From a virus: a stretch of 54,359 bases of DNA. This document shows, piece after piece, positions 53,710 to 54,359 of the stretch. The position numbers and the translations under genes are program-made. The notes beneath the pieces were generated by a model. It was not told the DNA's origin. It made no database searches and saw nothing but the letters and a program-made list of their open reading frames with translations. Each line of letters begins with the position of its first letter. The stretch's first letter is position 1. Location of the stretch: IMG/VR virus record IMGVR_UViG_3300023170_000037, positions 1-54,359 of that record; one strand, given 5' to 3'.

Positions 53710-53717
53710 TATTTATA
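53710..53717 (-). promoter_or_regulatory. T4-type late promoter for the 310-aa gene
   Basis: Exact TATAAATA directly after the TGA stop of the PAAR gene (53720-53718), 30 bases before the 310-aa ATG. Confidence 0.85.
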
Positions 53718-54008
53718 TCATCCACCAGCAAAAACATTTCCACTACCAACGGCAACGGAAGAACCACATGCGACTGGATCTCCTATTCTACCGACCTGTA
53801 ATCCATTCGCAAAAACTGTACTAGAACCAGATGAAAGAACAGAACCATGACATGTGGGCGGCGGGCAACAATGAGTCGCCCATCCATCACTTTGTCGATG
53901 AACTGGAATACTATTTACAAACACATTTCCACTTCCTTGGACACTCGCTCTTGGTGGAAAACAACCGTGTCCTGTACAGGTGTCGCCCTTTCTAGTTACA
54001 GCTGGCAT
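53718..54008 (-). CDS. PAAR-domain spike-tip protein (gp5.4-like)
   Basis: This 96-aa protein, the length of T4 gp5.4 (97), is a single PAAR repeat domain. It starts MPAVTRKGDTCTGHGCFPPR and has VNSIPVHRQSDGW, GSSTVFANGLQVGRIGDPV and the end GSGNVFAGG. The Cys and His residues (HGC, HCCPPPTCH) are those that bind the metal at the cone tip. It sharpens the gp5 spike that pierces the host envelope. The start ATG lies 17 bases inside the upstream gene, with GAGGA eleven bases before it. The spike gene itself should lie beyond the window. Confidence 0.92.
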   Translation of the reverse strand: MPAVTRKGDTCTGHGCFPPRASVQGSGNVFVNSIPVHRQSDGWATHCCPPPTCHGSVLSSGSSTVFANGLQVGRIGDPVACGSSVAVGSGNVFAGG

Positions 54009-54359
54009 ATACTGGATATCCTCTAATTACTTTTGCATCCTGATCAAAGTCATAGAATATTTCTTCTGAAACCTCAAATTCACAATTAAGTACAAATGGT
54101 TCAATATTTTCCAAATATGTAAATTGATTATTTTCAGACTCTACATATGGATAATTTGTATTAAAATATTCGATAGAAACTTGTGATAGTTTGGCCTGAT
54201 TTACATTATACTTATCCGTTGTTCCAAATTCGAGTTTAACAAAACTGTCAATATATTCTATATATTCTTCTCTCTTCTCTTCTGACATAAAACTTCTAGA
54301 ATTAATTATGAAATTTTTCTTCCATACATAATCATCATAAGTGATAATACAATTATTAT
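53992..54359 (-). CDS. Unidentified protein, probably 5'-truncated by the window
   Basis: This frame stays open to the window edge. An ATG at 54288 would give 98 aa (MSEEKREEYIEYIDSFVKLE), but it has only a weak AGAAG site. The 23 in-frame codons before it contain no stop and look coding (YDDYVWKKNFIINSRS). I therefore extend the gene to the edge. The end has acidic aromatic stretches (FVLNCEFEVSEEIFYDFDQD) and a TAG stop overlapping the PAAR gene by 17 bases. Position next to the spike tip suggests a baseplate protein. No family is recognised; if the ATG is real the gene is complete. Confidence 0.55.
   Translation of the reverse strand, partial: NNCIITYDDYVWKKNFIINSRSFMSEEKREEYIEYIDSFVKLEFGTTDKYNVNQAKLSQVSIEYFNTNYPYVESENNQFTYLENIEPFVLNCEFEVSEEIFYDFDQDAKVIRGYPVYASCN

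Noticed and set aside
1-54359. tRNA genes, insertion sequences, integrase or host-derived metabolic genes
   Set aside because: I found no cloverleaf-like stretch in the short gaps and no transposase, integrase or metabolic enzyme among the coding frames.

Overview
The window is one arm of a T4-like (Straboviridae/Kyanoviridae-type) marine myovirus genome. The DNA is AT-rich, and every recognisable gene is on the minus strand, so transcription runs from high to low coordinates. The order gp13-14-15-16-17-18-19-20-67-68-21-22-23-3-uvsY-uvsW-X-55-47-46 is the one I know from marine T4-like phages (cyanophages and pelagiphages), not that of T4 itself. AT-richness, the lack of photosynthesis genes here, and glycine-rich and LamG-type adhesins suggest a host such as SAR11 or another marine heterotroph. 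The host is an inference.

Region 1 (1-7264), DNA metabolism: two adjacent methyltransferase-like genes (the first cut by the window edge), the SbcCD-like recombination nuclease gp46/gp47, late sigma factor gp55, an unidentified small protein, helicase UvsW and recombination mediator UvsY. A consensus host-type sigma-70 promoter drives gp55-gp47-gp46. It sits back to back with an equally good plus-strand promoter, across an AT tract with a palindrome and a direct repeat.

Region 2 (7294-21391), head, neck and tail assembly: gp3, gp23 (followed by a strong intrinsic terminator), gp22, gp21, gp68-like, gp67-like, gp20, gp19, an enlarged gp18, gp17, gp16, gp15, gp14 and gp13.

Region 3 (21435-48725), the accessory part: about 27 kb of fibre and adhesin genes. 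From 39095 down to 21435 there are two tandem copies of one cassette: fibre with a cupredoxin-like domain, small acidic protein, about 605-aa protein with a C-terminal Ig-like domain, a protein ending in an IQ-x-W tail, and a triple-LamG adhesin. The copies have diverged. One gained a glycine-rich adhesin gene; the other has a LamG gene whose N-terminal module is cut off by an in-frame stop. Upstream lies a 3208-aa fibre gene built from about 37 copies of an NLYYTDxRV motif.

Region 4 (48793-54359), baseplate or tail side: a 1297-aa structural protein, a 310-aa fibre-like protein, a PAAR spike-tip protein (like T4 gp5.4) and an unidentified gene running off the window.

Regulation is readable. 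The T4 late promoter octamer TATAAATA occurs on the coding strand at eleven gene boundaries and divides the late genes into short operons. The gp55 made from the sigma-70 promoter would be the factor that reads them. There are no gene-free stretches above 300 bases. I saw no tRNA, CRISPR array, insertion sequence or integrase.
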